A DNA stretch of 64,000 nucleotides, taken from Mangrovicoccus sp049603835. Its GTDB lineage: Bacteria; Pseudomonadota; Alphaproteobacteria; Rhodobacterales; Rhodobacteraceae. Each line of letters begins with the position of its first letter. Positions within the stretch are counted from its first letter, which is position 1. The stretch is from positions 3,165 through 67,164 of the forward strand of contig JBMYSZ010000020.1 of assembly GCA_049603835.1 (NCBI GenBank). Direction: 5' to 3'. The notes below the pieces were generated by a model. The model saw only the letters and a list, made by a program, of their open reading frames with translations, had not been told where the DNA came from and made no database searches. Position numbers and translations under genes: made by a program. This document shows, piece after piece, positions 52,296 through 61,469 of the stretch.

Positions 52296-53468
52296 ATGGA
52301 TGGAACAGATTTTGGGGAAGGACCCAAAGGGGCGAACCAAATTCGTTTGCGCGCCCATAATGAGCGCCTGATCCTATCGCTTATTCAGCGCCAGGGGCCG
52401 ATGCCCGGCATGGACCTGGCGAAATCCACGGGGCTATCGGCGCAGACTGTGTCGAATATTCTGCGCAAGCTGGAGGCCGATGGCTTTCTGACCAAAGGTG
52501 AGCCGCAGCGGGGGAAAATCGGCAAACCGTCGATCCCGATGGTGCTTAATCCCGATGGGGCCTTGTCCTTTGGGTTGAAGCTGGGGCGCCGAACCTCTGA
52601 TCTGGTGGTGATGAATCTCTACGGTCAAGTGCTGGATCAAAAGCAAATAAAATACCGCTATCCGATGCCAGAAGAGATTTTCGGCTTTCTGCGACAGGGG
52701 ATCGAGAGTTTCACAGCGGATCTCAGCGAGTTGCAGCGAGAGCGCCTATGCGGGATCGGAATTTCCGCGCCTTCAGAGATTTGGAGCTGGATCGACGTTC
52801 TCGGCGCGCCCGAGGATTTCACCATTTGGCGGGAAATTGATTTCCAGACCGAAGTGGCCAAATTTTCCGATCTGCCGCTTTTTACCGAAAATGACGCCAC
52901 GGCGGCATGCCGAGCGGAACATGCTTTTGGTCGTGGGCGAGAATTTTCGAATTATGCCTATTTTTATGTGGGGTCATTTGTCGGCGGCGGGGTGGTGATG
53001 AACCGGTCTGTGGTCGATGGCGAAAAGCGCAATGCAGGTGCCTTCGGCTCGCTCTATGTGCCTGGCCCGGAGGGCGGCCAAGTGCCTTTGCTTGATGCGG
53101 CGTCTCTCTATCTATTAGAAGCCGCGCTCTTGGCGGCGGACCATAATGCGGATGATATGTGGCGAATTCCACAGGATTGGTCGGGCTTTGGCCGGGAACT
53201 CGACGCTTGGATTGTCGCTTCTGCCCGTGCTTTGGCCCATGCGAGCCGGTCTGCCTGTGCTGTGATCGATTTCCAAACGGTTCTGATCGATGGGGCCTTT
53301 CCCGAAAATGTGCGCCAAGCCTTAGTGCTCCGCATGCGAGAGGAATTGGCGCAAATGGATATGCGCGGCCTCTTCACGCCAAGACTAGAAGAGGCCCAAA
53401 TCGGAGGCAATGCTCGGGCGATAGGCGCTGCGTCTGCTCCGATATTTTCGCAGTTTTTCTTACCTTAA
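52296..53468 (+). CDS. frcR: ROK-family transcriptional regulator (FrcR-like)
   Basis: A 390-residue ROK protein from the ATG at 52296 (MDGTDFGEG), 8 bp after AGGGAGG; a GTG at 52275 is the alternative. The N-terminal winged HTH is MDLAKSTGLSAQTVSNILRKLE at about 42-63. The ROK domain has ENDATAACRAEHAFGRG and a sugar-binding core, but the usual zinc-site CGRRGC cysteines are not seen. Divergence from frcBCAK supports a repressor role relieved by the transported sugar. Confidence 0.88.
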   Translation: MDGTDFGEGPKGANQIRLRAHNERLILSLIQRQGPMPGMDLAKSTGLSAQTVSNILRKLEADGFLTKGEPQRGKIGKPSIPMVLNPDGALSFGLKLGRRTSDLVVMNLYGQVLDQKQIKYRYPMPEEIFGFLRQGIESFTADLSELQRERLCGIGISAPSEIWSWIDVLGAPEDFTIWREIDFQTEVAKFSDLPLFTENDATAACRAEHAFGRGREFSNYAYFYVGSFVGGGVVMNRSVVDGEKRNAGAFGSLYVPGPEGGQVPLLDAASLYLLEAALLAADHNADDMWRIPQDWSGFGRELDAWIVASARALAHASRSACAVIDFQTVLIDGAFPENVRQALVLRMREELAQMDMRGLFTPRLEEAQIGGNARAIGAASAPIFSQFFLP

Positions 53469-53950
53469 AGCGGTCGACATCTCGTTTTGAAAACGACAAA
53501 TCGCTTATCGCGTTGAAATCCAATCCGACTCTATTATCGCGATACTAAGGGGCCCCCTCAATCTACGGCAATGCTAAGGCCCCTCTAATTGTGTCATTGT
53601 TAAATCAAGTTACAAGTTTTTTTGCCCTTCGCCTTAAGTTGGGAATAAAATCTTTAGCTGAGGATCTCTTTGGGATGAACGGTAAAAGAAACTATTGCAG
53701 GTCCGGATAGCGCCAAATGCAGTATCGCTCAGCGCTGAGGGGGTCTTTATGCCGCAATGCGGCAAGATTTGGGGTGAAAATTTGAAATATTTGCCGGAAA
53801 CCAATCGGTTGTGACGATGATATCTGGCCAAAACCGTATGCGCATATGACAAGACGTGTTAATTGTAAGACACTCAAGTCGGTGACTGGATGACAAAGTT
53901 CTGATACGAATCGAACAAACTTAATATGTGTTATTTCTTGGGTCCAGAGC
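53469..53950. other. 482-bp intergenic stretch, no supported gene
   Basis: AT-rich sequence with several stops in all frames I read. Two related short pieces, ATACTAAGGGGCCCC and ATGCTAAGGCCCC, lie about 25 bp apart near 53550-53585. No terminator with a good T-tract and no clear promoter was found. It probably carries the promoter of the flavoprotein gene. Confidence 0.5.
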
Positions 53951-55471
53951 ATGAAAGATCTATCCACGATGGGGTACGAAAATAAAGTTGTTATGATCGG
54001 CGGAGGACCTGCCACTTTGACTGCGGCCTATGAGCTGCAGAAATATGGCGAGTCCTTTGTACCAGAGATTTTTGAAGCCGGTGAAATTGTGGGCGGTATT
54101 GCGCGGACAGAGTCGCATAATGGATATCGCTTCGATATCGGGGGTCACAGATTTTTCACAAAGGTCTCTGAAGTGGAAGAAATGTGGAAAGAAGTGCTAA
54201 AGGACGACTTTATCACCCGCTCTCGTATGAGCCGCATTTATTACCGGGCGCGTTTCTATGACTACCCTTTGAAACTGGTCAATGCGCTCTCGAATTTGGG
54301 CCCTTATGAGTCGTTTCGCATCGTCATCAGCTATCTGAAATGGCAGGTTCGTCCTTACAAAAAGCAAGAAAGCTTTGAACAATGGGTGATTAACCGCTTT
54401 GGCGGTCGCCTATATATGCATTTCTTCCGCAGCTACACGAAAAAGGTCTGGGGCATCGACCCGAAAGAAATTCGTGCTGATTGGGCGGCGCAACGGATCA
54501 AAAACCTTTCTTTGTTCAAAGCCGTTTGGAATGCTTTCACCGGTGCCAATGACACTGTGAGTTTGATTGAACAATTCCAGTATCCGCGACTTGGGCCGGG
54601 GATGATGTGGGAACGTACCGCTGATTTGATCGAGGAAAATGGCGGTCAAGTTCACACTAAAGCGGCGGTTGTCGGCGTCAAACATGATGGCGGTAAGAAT
54701 GTCACCGCCATTGAGGTTGAATATTGGTCCAAAGATGGGGCCGCACCGAAACGCGAAACCGTCACAGGCGATAATTACATTAACTCCATGGCGCTGCGTG
54801 ATTTGATCCTTTGTATGGATCCACCGCCGCCGGCAGAGGTGATTGATGCTGCCAAAAAATTGAAATACCGCGACTTTCTGATTGTCACTCTGATGTTAAA
54901 GGACAGAGAGCCATTCCCAGATAATTGGATCTATGTGCATAGCAGCGATGTCAAAGTCGGCCGAATTCAGAATTTCAGCGCCTGGTCGCCGGAAATGGTG
55001 CCCGATCCAGACACGTCTTGTGTTGGTATGGAATATTTTTGCGATGAAGGTGATGAGCTTTGGTCAATGGGCGCTGAAGAGTTGCGGGCTTTGGCGTCAA
55101 AAGAACTGGCGCATTTGGGTCTATGCACCGAGGAAAAAGTTTTCGATGCCGCTGTGATCCGCCAACCCAAAGCTTATCCGGTTTATGATTCCGAATATGC
55201 GGATGCGCTCGAAGTTATCAAAACGTACCTTCTTGGCTTTGCGAATTTCCAAACAGTCGGGCGCAACGGGCTTCATCGCTATAATAACCAGGATCATTCG
55301 ATGCTGTCCGCCATGTATGCGGCGCGCAATTTAATGGGCGGCGATTACGATGTTTGGGATGTCAATGTTGACCAGGTTTATCACGAGACGGATGATTCTA
55401 AGCCCAAGGTCAAAAAGGGCCATTCGGAGCGACTGCAACCTCAGCGCAATAGCAGCAAAGAAACCGTGTAA
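53951..55471 (+). CDS. UGM-like FAD/NAD(P)-dependent oxidoreductase, second copy
   Basis: A 506-residue flavoprotein. VVMIGGGPATLTAAYELQKYG at about 13-33 is the dinucleotide motif, followed by GGIARTESHNGYRFDIGGHRFFTK as in UDP-galactopyranose mutase and protoporphyrinogen-oxidase-like proteins. The end has GRNGLHRYNNQDHSM. The sequence IGGHRF and RPKAYPVYD-like segment align by eye with the flavoprotein at 655-2094 (GSHRFHP, AYPVYDID), so the two are paralogues. A role in sugar-nucleotide or glycolipid modification is inferred. It is monocistronic, with a terminator at 55498. The start could also be the internal Met at 53969. Confidence 0.82.
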   Translation: MKDLSTMGYENKVVMIGGGPATLTAAYELQKYGESFVPEIFEAGEIVGGIARTESHNGYRFDIGGHRFFTKVSEVEEMWKEVLKDDFITRSRMSRIYYRARFYDYPLKLVNALSNLGPYESFRIVISYLKWQVRPYKKQESFEQWVINRFGGRLYMHFFRSYTKKVWGIDPKEIRADWAAQRIKNLSLFKAVWNAFTGANDTVSLIEQFQYPRLGPGMMWERTADLIEENGGQVHTKAAVVGVKHDGGKNVTAIEVEYWSKDGAAPKRETVTGDNYINSMALRDLILCMDPPPPAEVIDAAKKLKYRDFLIVTLMLKDREPFPDNWIYVHSSDVKVGRIQNFSAWSPEMVPDPDTSCVGMEYFCDEGDELWSMGAEELRALASKELAHLGLCTEEKVFDAAVIRQPKAYPVYDSEYADALEVIKTYLLGFANFQTVGRNGLHRYNNQDHSMLSAMYAARNLMGGDYDVWDVNVDQVYHETDDSKPKVKKGHSERLQPQRNSSKETV

Positions 55472-55497
55472 CGCCTTCAGAAGAACGCTATAAAATT

Positions 55498-55527
55498 AAA
55501 AAAGGCGGGTGCTAAGCCCGCCTTTTT
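55498..55527 (+). terminator. Rho-independent terminator, bidirectional
   Basis: AAAAGGCGGG and CCCGCCTTTTT form a strong stem with a 7-base loop and T-tracts on both strands. It separates the convergent flavoprotein and UDP-sugar dehydrogenase genes. Confidence 0.9.
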
Positions 55528-55593
55528 CATGTCTGGTGCCAATGCTTGGGCAAAGCGGAGAAGAGCAAACCTCGCTCCGCTCATCGCTCGCTC

Positions 55594-56985
55594 CTATAGT
55601 TTGACGAGTTTCTCGCGATCTATTTCGATGTTTTTGCCATCAAAAACATTCCGGGTGTCGCAAACCAGCTTAGCCTCTTGCGCGACCAAGTTATAATCCA
55701 CATCCGTATGATCTGTGGTCACCAAAACCGCGTCATATTCTTCCAAAGATGCTGCGGTCAGATCGACTGATAATCGACCCGCCAATTCGGGATTATCTCG
55801 CGTCATGGGCATTTCCGGGAAAAACGGGTCATGGAAATCGACTTTCGCCCCTTGGTTTTCCAAGTGATGCAAAATGGTGAAAGCGGGGCTGACGCGGGTG
55901 TCTTCTACATCGCGTTTATAGCTCACTCCCAAAAGTAGTATTTTCGAAGCGCTAGGCGCCTTGCCCTGACGGGTTTCGATTTCTTCCAAGACGCGCGCGG
56001 CCACAATAAGCGGCGTTTGGCTTGAAGATTGGCGGGCCAGATCGACAAGTGGCAAACTGCTGCCCGCATCCCGCGCGCCCCAAGATAAATAGACCGGCGA
56101 AACCGGGATGCAATCGCCGCCAATCCCCGGCCCCGGATAGAAGGGCATATAGCCGAAGGGCTTGGTCGCCGCCGCTGGGATAACTTCCCAAATATCGATA
56201 CCCATCGCCGAAAGCGCGGTTTTCAGCTCATTCACATAGGCAATGTTCAAAGTGCGAAAGCTATTTTCAACCAGCTTCACCGCTTCGGCCACGGCGCAAG
56301 AGCTCACAGGCACAGCCGTTTCGATGAAGGTTTCATAAAAAACCTGCATCAGATTACGCGAAAACTGATCATCCGCGCCGACAACTTTGGGAATATTATG
56401 GGTGTGATGCACCGCATTGCCGGGATCTTCACGTTCCGGGGAGAACCCCAAAAACAGCTCGGCTCCGACAGTCAGCTCGCTTTTTTCAAGCTCCGGGCGC
56501 AAAATGCGATGCGTGGCACCGGGCCAAACCGTGCTTTCCAAGGCCACTAATTGCCCAGGTTTCAAATGCGCTGACAAACCTTCCCCGGCCTTTTGCACAT
56601 AGCTTAGATCCGGTTCACCCTCTGCGCTCAGCGGGGTCGGAACGCAGATCACGATGATATCTGCGTCTGCCACAATGGAAAAATCGCTGGTCGCGCCGAA
56701 CCGTCCCGAACGTACTGCATCGCCCACCCGGTTTTTCGGGAAATAGGATAAAACCTGCTGACCGGAATTGATCGCCTCTACCCGAGCGGCATTCAGATCC
56801 AACCCCGTGACCCGAAATCCGGCGTCATAAACGGAAAGTGCCAGAGGCAGCCCCACATAGCCCTGCCCGACCGTCACCACATGCGCTTCTTTTCGTTCAA
56901 TCAACGATTTCAGCGATTCAAATAACGAAAAAGATGTATTCACTGAACTTGCACACTCTTTGAGTTCCATGGAAACACTTATCAT
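55594..56985 (-). CDS. UDP-sugar (HexNAc-type) dehydrogenase
   Basis: A 463-residue nucleotide-sugar dehydrogenase of the WbpA/TviB/WecC group. After a 33-residue N-terminus comes the NAD site VVTVGQGYVGLPLAL at about 37-51, then CVPTPLSAEGEPDLSYV. VENSFRTLNIAYVNEL gives the central Lys/Asn region. The catalytic-Cys segment reads PGPGIGGDCIPVSPVYL, where most relatives have GGHCIP(I/V)DP; the Cys is kept. It oxidises C6 of a UDP-sugar to a uronic acid for polysaccharide. An alternative start is the Met at residue 6. It is downstream of an epimerase on the same strand. Confidence 0.9.
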   Translation of the reverse strand: MISVSMELKECASSVNTSFSLFESLKSLIERKEAHVVTVGQGYVGLPLALSVYDAGFRVTGLDLNAARVEAINSGQQVLSYFPKNRVGDAVRSGRFGATSDFSIVADADIIVICVPTPLSAEGEPDLSYVQKAGEGLSAHLKPGQLVALESTVWPGATHRILRPELEKSELTVGAELFLGFSPEREDPGNAVHHTHNIPKVVGADDQFSRNLMQVFYETFIETAVPVSSCAVAEAVKLVENSFRTLNIAYVNELKTALSAMGIDIWEVIPAAATKPFGYMPFYPGPGIGGDCIPVSPVYLSWGARDAGSSLPLVDLARQSSSQTPLIVAARVLEEIETRQGKAPSASKILLLGVSYKRDVEDTRVSPAFTILHHLENQGAKVDFHDPFFPEMPMTRDNPELAGRLSVDLTAASLEEYDAVLVTTDHTDVDYNLVAQEAKLVCDTRNVFDGKNIEIDREKLVKL

Positions 56986-57039
56986 ATTCCTGATTTGAAG
57001 TTACAAACCAATGTGGTGTCGCGTCACAAACTGTATTTT

Positions 57040-58146
57040 TCAGCGAAATGTTGCGGCAATACTTTGTAAGCCTGCTTCAAATTTTATCGATGGCTGATAG
57101 CCAAGTCGGGTTTGCGCCGCCTTCAAATTGATTTTGGGACAACCGCAATAAAGCTGTAGCTGACTAGGGCTTGGCCACGCCGGGCCACGGGGCGTTTTAA
57201 GGCCTCGGACCAATTCACCCGCCGCTTCTACCATAGCATGGCCCAAAACCTGCCGCGCTGCGCCGCCCAAACGCGCACCAATCCCTGGAATTCGCGGAGC
57301 GCCCGTGCGCGGAGGGCCAATTTCGCGCAGCAATTTATCTTGAGCCACAAGCTGAATTTCGCCCTTACCCAAGACCCGCGCATAGCCTTCGAACAGATCG
57401 GACCAAGTGAGATTATCGGCGCCGCTGATCAAAAACCGTTCTTTCCTTAAGTCAGGGCAAAGCGCTGCTTTCAAACAGGCCTGGACCACATCTTCGACAA
57501 AAACCGCTGGGCAATGGCCGGATGGGTCGGGCAAGACGATTTGGGATTTCGCAAGTATGGCCAAGGGCGCTTCGGTCCAGATTGCGCTTCCTGGGCCGTA
57601 AACGATGCTGGGTTGCAAAATTGCAGCCGTCATTTTCCCCTGCGCCATAAGCCGCGCTTCGATTTCTCGTTTCGCGGCCACATAGGCCGTTGCTGGCGGG
57701 GCGTCGCACGGAGCCTCTTCGCTTAGTTCTTGGGCCAGCGGCCAACCGTCATAAACCGCAACCGAACTGGCCTGAACGATTCGGGCAATGCGCACAGCCT
57801 GGGCCGCCGAAAGCAAAGCGTCAAATACAGCGATATTAGGACCGGCAGAGGCGCGCATATCATAGGCAAAATTGATCAAAATTTCGCAATTTTTCAACGC
57901 CGCTTCCAGGGAGGAACTATCAGCAAAATCCACCAAAACCGGATGAGCGCCAAATGCCCTAATTTGCCTCATCTGACGGGATTGGCGCACCAAAACGGTC
58001 AATTCAACATCAGAGCGCAGCAAAGCCAACATCACGCATGAACCAATAAAGCCCGTGGCGCCGGTCAACGCGATTTTACGGCCCGCTAATTGCCGCTCAG
58101 AGATAGGATTTTTTAAGGAGTCCTCGTAACTTTGCAGCGACCGCAT
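57040..58146 (-). CDS. NAD-dependent epimerase/dehydratase
   Basis: A 368-residue extended SDR. GRKIALTGATGFIGSCVMLALL at about 22-43 holds the NAD site and TAYVAAKREIEARL the Tyr-x3-Lys pair at about 173-177. The Ser of the triad is in VQASSVAVYDG. The C-terminus GYQPSIKFEAGLQSI is common in nucleotide-sugar epimerases. The substrate is not resolved. It is 54 bp upstream of the UDP-sugar dehydrogenase gene, probably in the same operon, and is divergent from the epimerase at 58253. Confidence 0.85.
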   Translation of the reverse strand: MRSLQSYEDSLKNPISERQLAGRKIALTGATGFIGSCVMLALLRSDVELTVLVRQSRQMRQIRAFGAHPVLVDFADSSSLEAALKNCEILINFAYDMRASAGPNIAVFDALLSAAQAVRIARIVQASSVAVYDGWPLAQELSEEAPCDAPPATAYVAAKREIEARLMAQGKMTAAILQPSIVYGPGSAIWTEAPLAILAKSQIVLPDPSGHCPAVFVEDVVQACLKAALCPDLRKERFLISGADNLTWSDLFEGYARVLGKGEIQLVAQDKLLREIGPPRTGAPRIPGIGARLGGAARQVLGHAMVEAAGELVRGLKTPRGPAWPSPSQLQLYCGCPKINLKAAQTRLGYQPSIKFEAGLQSIAATFR

Positions 58147-58252
58147 AATCTAGCTCAACTTGGTTTCACTTCCGTCTTGCGACGTTCCATCATTATGCGA
58201 TTTTTGCATGAAGTGATAGCGTGCCATCGAACACTTGCGGGGTGAATGAGTT

Positions 58253-59224
58253 ATGAAAATTCTTGTTACAGGCGGCGCCGGTTTTATAGGCTCCCATTTA
58301 ACGGATCGCCTGATTTCTGAAGACCATGAAGTTACCATTCTCGACGATTTATCCACCGGTCAGCTCGCAAATCTAGATGCCGCTTTGGCAACTGGTCAGG
58401 TGCAGTTTACAGAAGGGTCAATTTTAGACCGCGACTTGGTCACTGACATGGTGGCGCAAGCGGATGTCGTTTTTCACCTAGCCGCCGCTGTCGGGGTTAA
58501 ACTGATCATGGACGAGCCCAGCCGCTCGATCCTGACCAATATCAATGGCACGGAAAATGTGCTGACCGCAGCACTTCCTAACAAGACGCCTTGTTTCATT
58601 GCCTCCACCTCAGAAGTATACGGCAAAGCCACTAAATTCCCCTTCAGCGAAGAGGATGATCTAACCCTCGGCGCCACGGTCAATCTGCGATGGTCTTATG
58701 CTTGTGCGAAAATGCTAGATGAATTTCTAGCGCTGGCCTATGCGCGCGAGCATGACTTACCGGCGGTGGTCTTGCGGTTTTTCAACACAACTGGGCCGCG
58801 TCAAACCGGTCGTTATGGGATGGTTCTGCCGAATTTTGTGCAAGCCGCTTTGGAGGGCCGCAATCTTACAGTCCATGGCACTGGCGCGCAAAGCCGCTGT
58901 TTCGGTCATGTACTGGATGTGGTCGAGGCTCTGATGCGTTTGATGGCGACGCCTGAGGCGGCGGGGCAGGTGTTTAATATCGGCAATGACCGCGAAATCT
59001 CGATCAAGGCTTTGGCGGAAGAGGTGATCAAAGCCACCGGCTCCAGCTCGCAAATCGATTTGGTGCCCTATGACCAGGTCTATCCGGTGGGGTTTGAGGA
59101 TATGAACCGTCGCCAGCCGGATGTTTCAAAGCTTCAGGCAGTAACCGGTTTCCGGCCCGAACGGCCGCTAAGTCAGATTATCAGCGATATTATAGTCGAA
59201 AAATGCGCCGCGATGGAGGGATAG
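58253..59224 (+). CDS. NAD-dependent UDP-sugar epimerase/decarboxylase-like protein
   Basis: A 323-residue extended SDR of the UDP-glucose 4-epimerase/UDP-glucuronate decarboxylase type. MKILVTGGAGFIGSHLTDRL at the start, DDLSTG, STSEVYGKATKFPFSEEDD, and RWSYACAKMLDEFLALAY with the Tyr-x3-Lys at about 154-158. RFFNTTGPRQTGRYGMVLP is the conserved substrate-side segment. GGGGTGAATG-type sequence precedes the ATG. First of four same-strand glycan genes. Confidence 0.88.
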   Translation: MKILVTGGAGFIGSHLTDRLISEDHEVTILDDLSTGQLANLDAALATGQVQFTEGSILDRDLVTDMVAQADVVFHLAAAVGVKLIMDEPSRSILTNINGTENVLTAALPNKTPCFIASTSEVYGKATKFPFSEEDDLTLGATVNLRWSYACAKMLDEFLALAYAREHDLPAVVLRFFNTTGPRQTGRYGMVLPNFVQAALEGRNLTVHGTGAQSRCFGHVLDVVEALMRLMATPEAAGQVFNIGNDREISIKALAEEVIKATGSSSQIDLVPYDQVYPVGFEDMNRRQPDVSKLQAVTGFRPERPLSQIISDIIVEKCAAMEG

Positions 59225-59227
59225 GCC

Positions 59228-60007
59228 ATGACCCCTGCCGCGCGTTTGGAAAAGCTGATCCGCGATACGGCAACTTTTCTATTGCCCCTGAAATTGCGTC
59301 AGTGGGTCCGCAAACAGCAGCGGATCTATAAATTGCAGTCGGTTCCTGTGGGCAGTGTCGATTTTGGCGGTTTGCGGCGGCTATCGCCGATTTCTACTAT
59401 TTTTGGCCAAGACCGGGATCTGCTGACGATCGAGCGGTTCTATATTGAGGAATTTCTTGAAAAGCATAGCGCCGATATCAAAGGCCGCTGCCTGGAAATG
59501 GGCGATCCGGCCTATACGGTGAAATTCGGCGGCGATAAAGTCGCCCAAGCAGATGTGCTGAATTATGTAGAGGGCAATCCGCAGGCCACCATCGTCGCCG
59601 ATCTGACCGATGCGCCGCATATCCCCGATAACAGTTTTGACTGCATCATTATCACCCAGACGCTGCAAATGATTTTTGAGGTGGATAAGGCGATTGCCAC
59701 GCTCTATCGCATTCTGAAACCGGGCGGGGTGGTGCTTTGTACGTCTCATGGGATGACCCGTGTGGCGCGGCGCGAAGGCGTGGATGATTGGGGCGAATAT
59801 TGGCATTTCACCACCCAATCCAAACGCCGCCTGTTCCGCGCCCATTTCCCCACCGATTTGGTCGAGGTCTCGACCGTTGGCAATGTGTTCACGTGCATTT
59901 GCAATCTTCATGGTTTAGGCGCGGGCGAAATCGCCCCGGAAGAGCTGCAAACCCATGATCCGAATTACGAAATGCTCGTGCTCGTGCGGGCGGTGAAGCC
60001 GGTCTAA
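59228..60007 (+). CDS. Class I SAM-dependent methyltransferase
   Basis: A 259-residue Methyltransf_11-type protein. GRCLEMGDPAYTVKFGG replaces the usual glycine-rich motif I at about 86-102, DNSFDCIIITQTLQMIFEV is motif II/III, and LKPGGVVLCTSHG follows. DDWGEYWHFTTQSKRRLF at about 181-198 is shared with methyltransferases of polysaccharide clusters. It starts 3 bp after the epimerase gene. A glycan or lipid acceptor is inferred from context. Confidence 0.83.
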   Translation: MTPAARLEKLIRDTATFLLPLKLRQWVRKQQRIYKLQSVPVGSVDFGGLRRLSPISTIFGQDRDLLTIERFYIEEFLEKHSADIKGRCLEMGDPAYTVKFGGDKVAQADVLNYVEGNPQATIVADLTDAPHIPDNSFDCIIITQTLQMIFEVDKAIATLYRILKPGGVVLCTSHGMTRVARREGVDDWGEYWHFTTQSKRRLFRAHFPTDLVEVSTVGNVFTCICNLHGLGAGEIAPEELQTHDPNYEMLVLVRAVKPV

Positions 60008-60011
60008 GCCT

Positions 60012-61469
60012 ATGGACCAAAACCGAAATTTTCGTGATTGGCTGATCCTGGCGGGGATTTTGGCCCTGGCCTTGGCTTTGCGGCTTTGGCGCCTCGATGC
60101 GCCGCTTTGGTATGATGAAATCTTAACTGTCACCCGGCATTTACGTTTGGGCTGGGGCGAAATGCTGTCCAGCTATTCGATGAATTTCCACTATCTGCAT
60201 AATATACAGTCCAAGGCGAGCGCCGAGATTTTGGGCGAAACGGCCTGGGCAATCCGTCTGCCCGCGATGGTTTTTGGCCTAGCGGGGATTTGGGCCGCCT
60301 GGGCGCTGGCCTGGTATTTGGCGGGCCGCTGGGTGGCGCATCTGAGTGCGCTTTTGCTGGCTGTGTCCTATCACCATATCTGGTTTTCACAGAATGCGCG
60401 CGGTTACACAGAGCTGGCGTTTTGGGGCACTTTGGGCATGCTGCTTTGGCTGCGCGGGTTGAAAGAGCCGCGCCCTGGGCTGTGGTTGGGCTATGGGCTG
60501 ACGCTTGTTCTGGCGAGTTTTACCCATCTGACTGGCGCATTTCTATATGCAGCCCAAGGGGTTATCTGGATTTGCCTTATATTCGCTCTGACTTTGCGTG
60601 GTCAGGCATCGCGACCGCTGCTGATTTGGCCCATTGCTGGCTATGCTTTGGGTGGGGTTCTGACATTCCTTCTCTATCTGCCCATCCTGCCAGCTATGAT
60701 AGAGACATTTTCAACCGTATCCGACACATCCGCCGTGGATGTGATGAAGGAATATCAAAGCCCGATTTGGACAATTTACGAAGCTCTGCGTACCGCGCTT
60801 GGCACGGCGGGGCCGCTGGTTTCTGCGGTAGGGCTGTTGGTGCTGGGGCTGGCGACGACTGGCGGGGTCCGCGCAAAGAATGCACGGCTTTTCGCGCCCG
60901 TTGTCGCGATGCATATTGGGCTGACAATATTGCTACTTTTGGCATTGGGAATGCGGATTTGGCCGCGGTTTTTCTTTGCCGATGTGGCGTTTTTGATGAT
61001 CCTAATTGTGATGGGCGTGGCGGCTATTTGCGCCTGGATGGGGCGTTGGCCAGGGCTGCAAAGACTTGCCGCGGCCCTGTTCCCGCTGGCCGCAGTAACT
61101 ATGCTTGTCATTTCAGCCGGCTTGGCCGCGCGTAATTATATGGCCCCGAAACAAGACCTTGCGGGCGCCGTGGCCTTAGTCGAAGCGCTGCGCAGACCCG
61201 GCGAGCCGGTTTATGCGGTCGGCCCCGCTGCGCAGGTGTTTTCGGATTACTATGGCATGGATTGGGCCGCGCTGGACAATTCTGACGACTGGGATCAGGC
61301 CCTGGAAGGCCCGGGCTCGATGATCTTTGTCGTCGCTTTTCCCAGCCGTATGTTTCGCACTATCCCCGATCTTGACGCCACGGTAGATGACGGTCGGGTG
61401 AGTTTGCTTGCGGATTTGCCCGGTACTCTGGGCGACGGCCATGTGGCCGTGCTGCGTCGCGATGACTGA
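60012..61469 (+). CDS. GT39-like membrane glycosyltransferase (GT-C, PMT_2)
   Basis: A 485-residue protein with about ten TM segments. The first periplasmic loop has PLWYDEILTVTRH with the catalytic-type Asp-Glu pair at about 36-37, and SYHHIWFSQNARGYTELAFWGT at about 119-140 is a conserved GT39/ArnT-like segment. Such enzymes use polyprenyl-phosphate sugars on the periplasmic side. A possible donor-maker is the DPM1-like GT2 at 3054-3953, though it is distant. It starts 4 bp after the methyltransferase gene and overlaps the GMC gene by 8 bp. Confidence 0.87.
   Translation: MDQNRNFRDWLILAGILALALALRLWRLDAPLWYDEILTVTRHLRLGWGEMLSSYSMNFHYLHNIQSKASAEILGETAWAIRLPAMVFGLAGIWAAWALAWYLAGRWVAHLSALLLAVSYHHIWFSQNARGYTELAFWGTLGMLLWLRGLKEPRPGLWLGYGLTLVLASFTHLTGAFLYAAQGVIWICLIFALTLRGQASRPLLIWPIAGYALGGVLTFLLYLPILPAMIETFSTVSDTSAVDVMKEYQSPIWTIYEALRTALGTAGPLVSAVGLLVLGLATTGGVRAKNARLFAPVVAMHIGLTILLLLALGMRIWPRFFFADVAFLMILIVMGVAAICAWMGRWPGLQRLAAALFPLAAVTMLVISAGLAARNYMAPKQDLAGAVALVEALRRPGEPVYAVGPAAQVFSDYYGMDWAALDNSDDWDQALEGPGSMIFVVAFPSRMFRTIPDLDATVDDGRVSLLADLPGTLGDGHVAVLRRDD

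Noticed and set aside
53692..54015. Minus-strand frame upstream of the flavoprotein gene
   Set aside because: No ribosome site or family features, and it overlaps the flavoprotein start; treated as intergenic.
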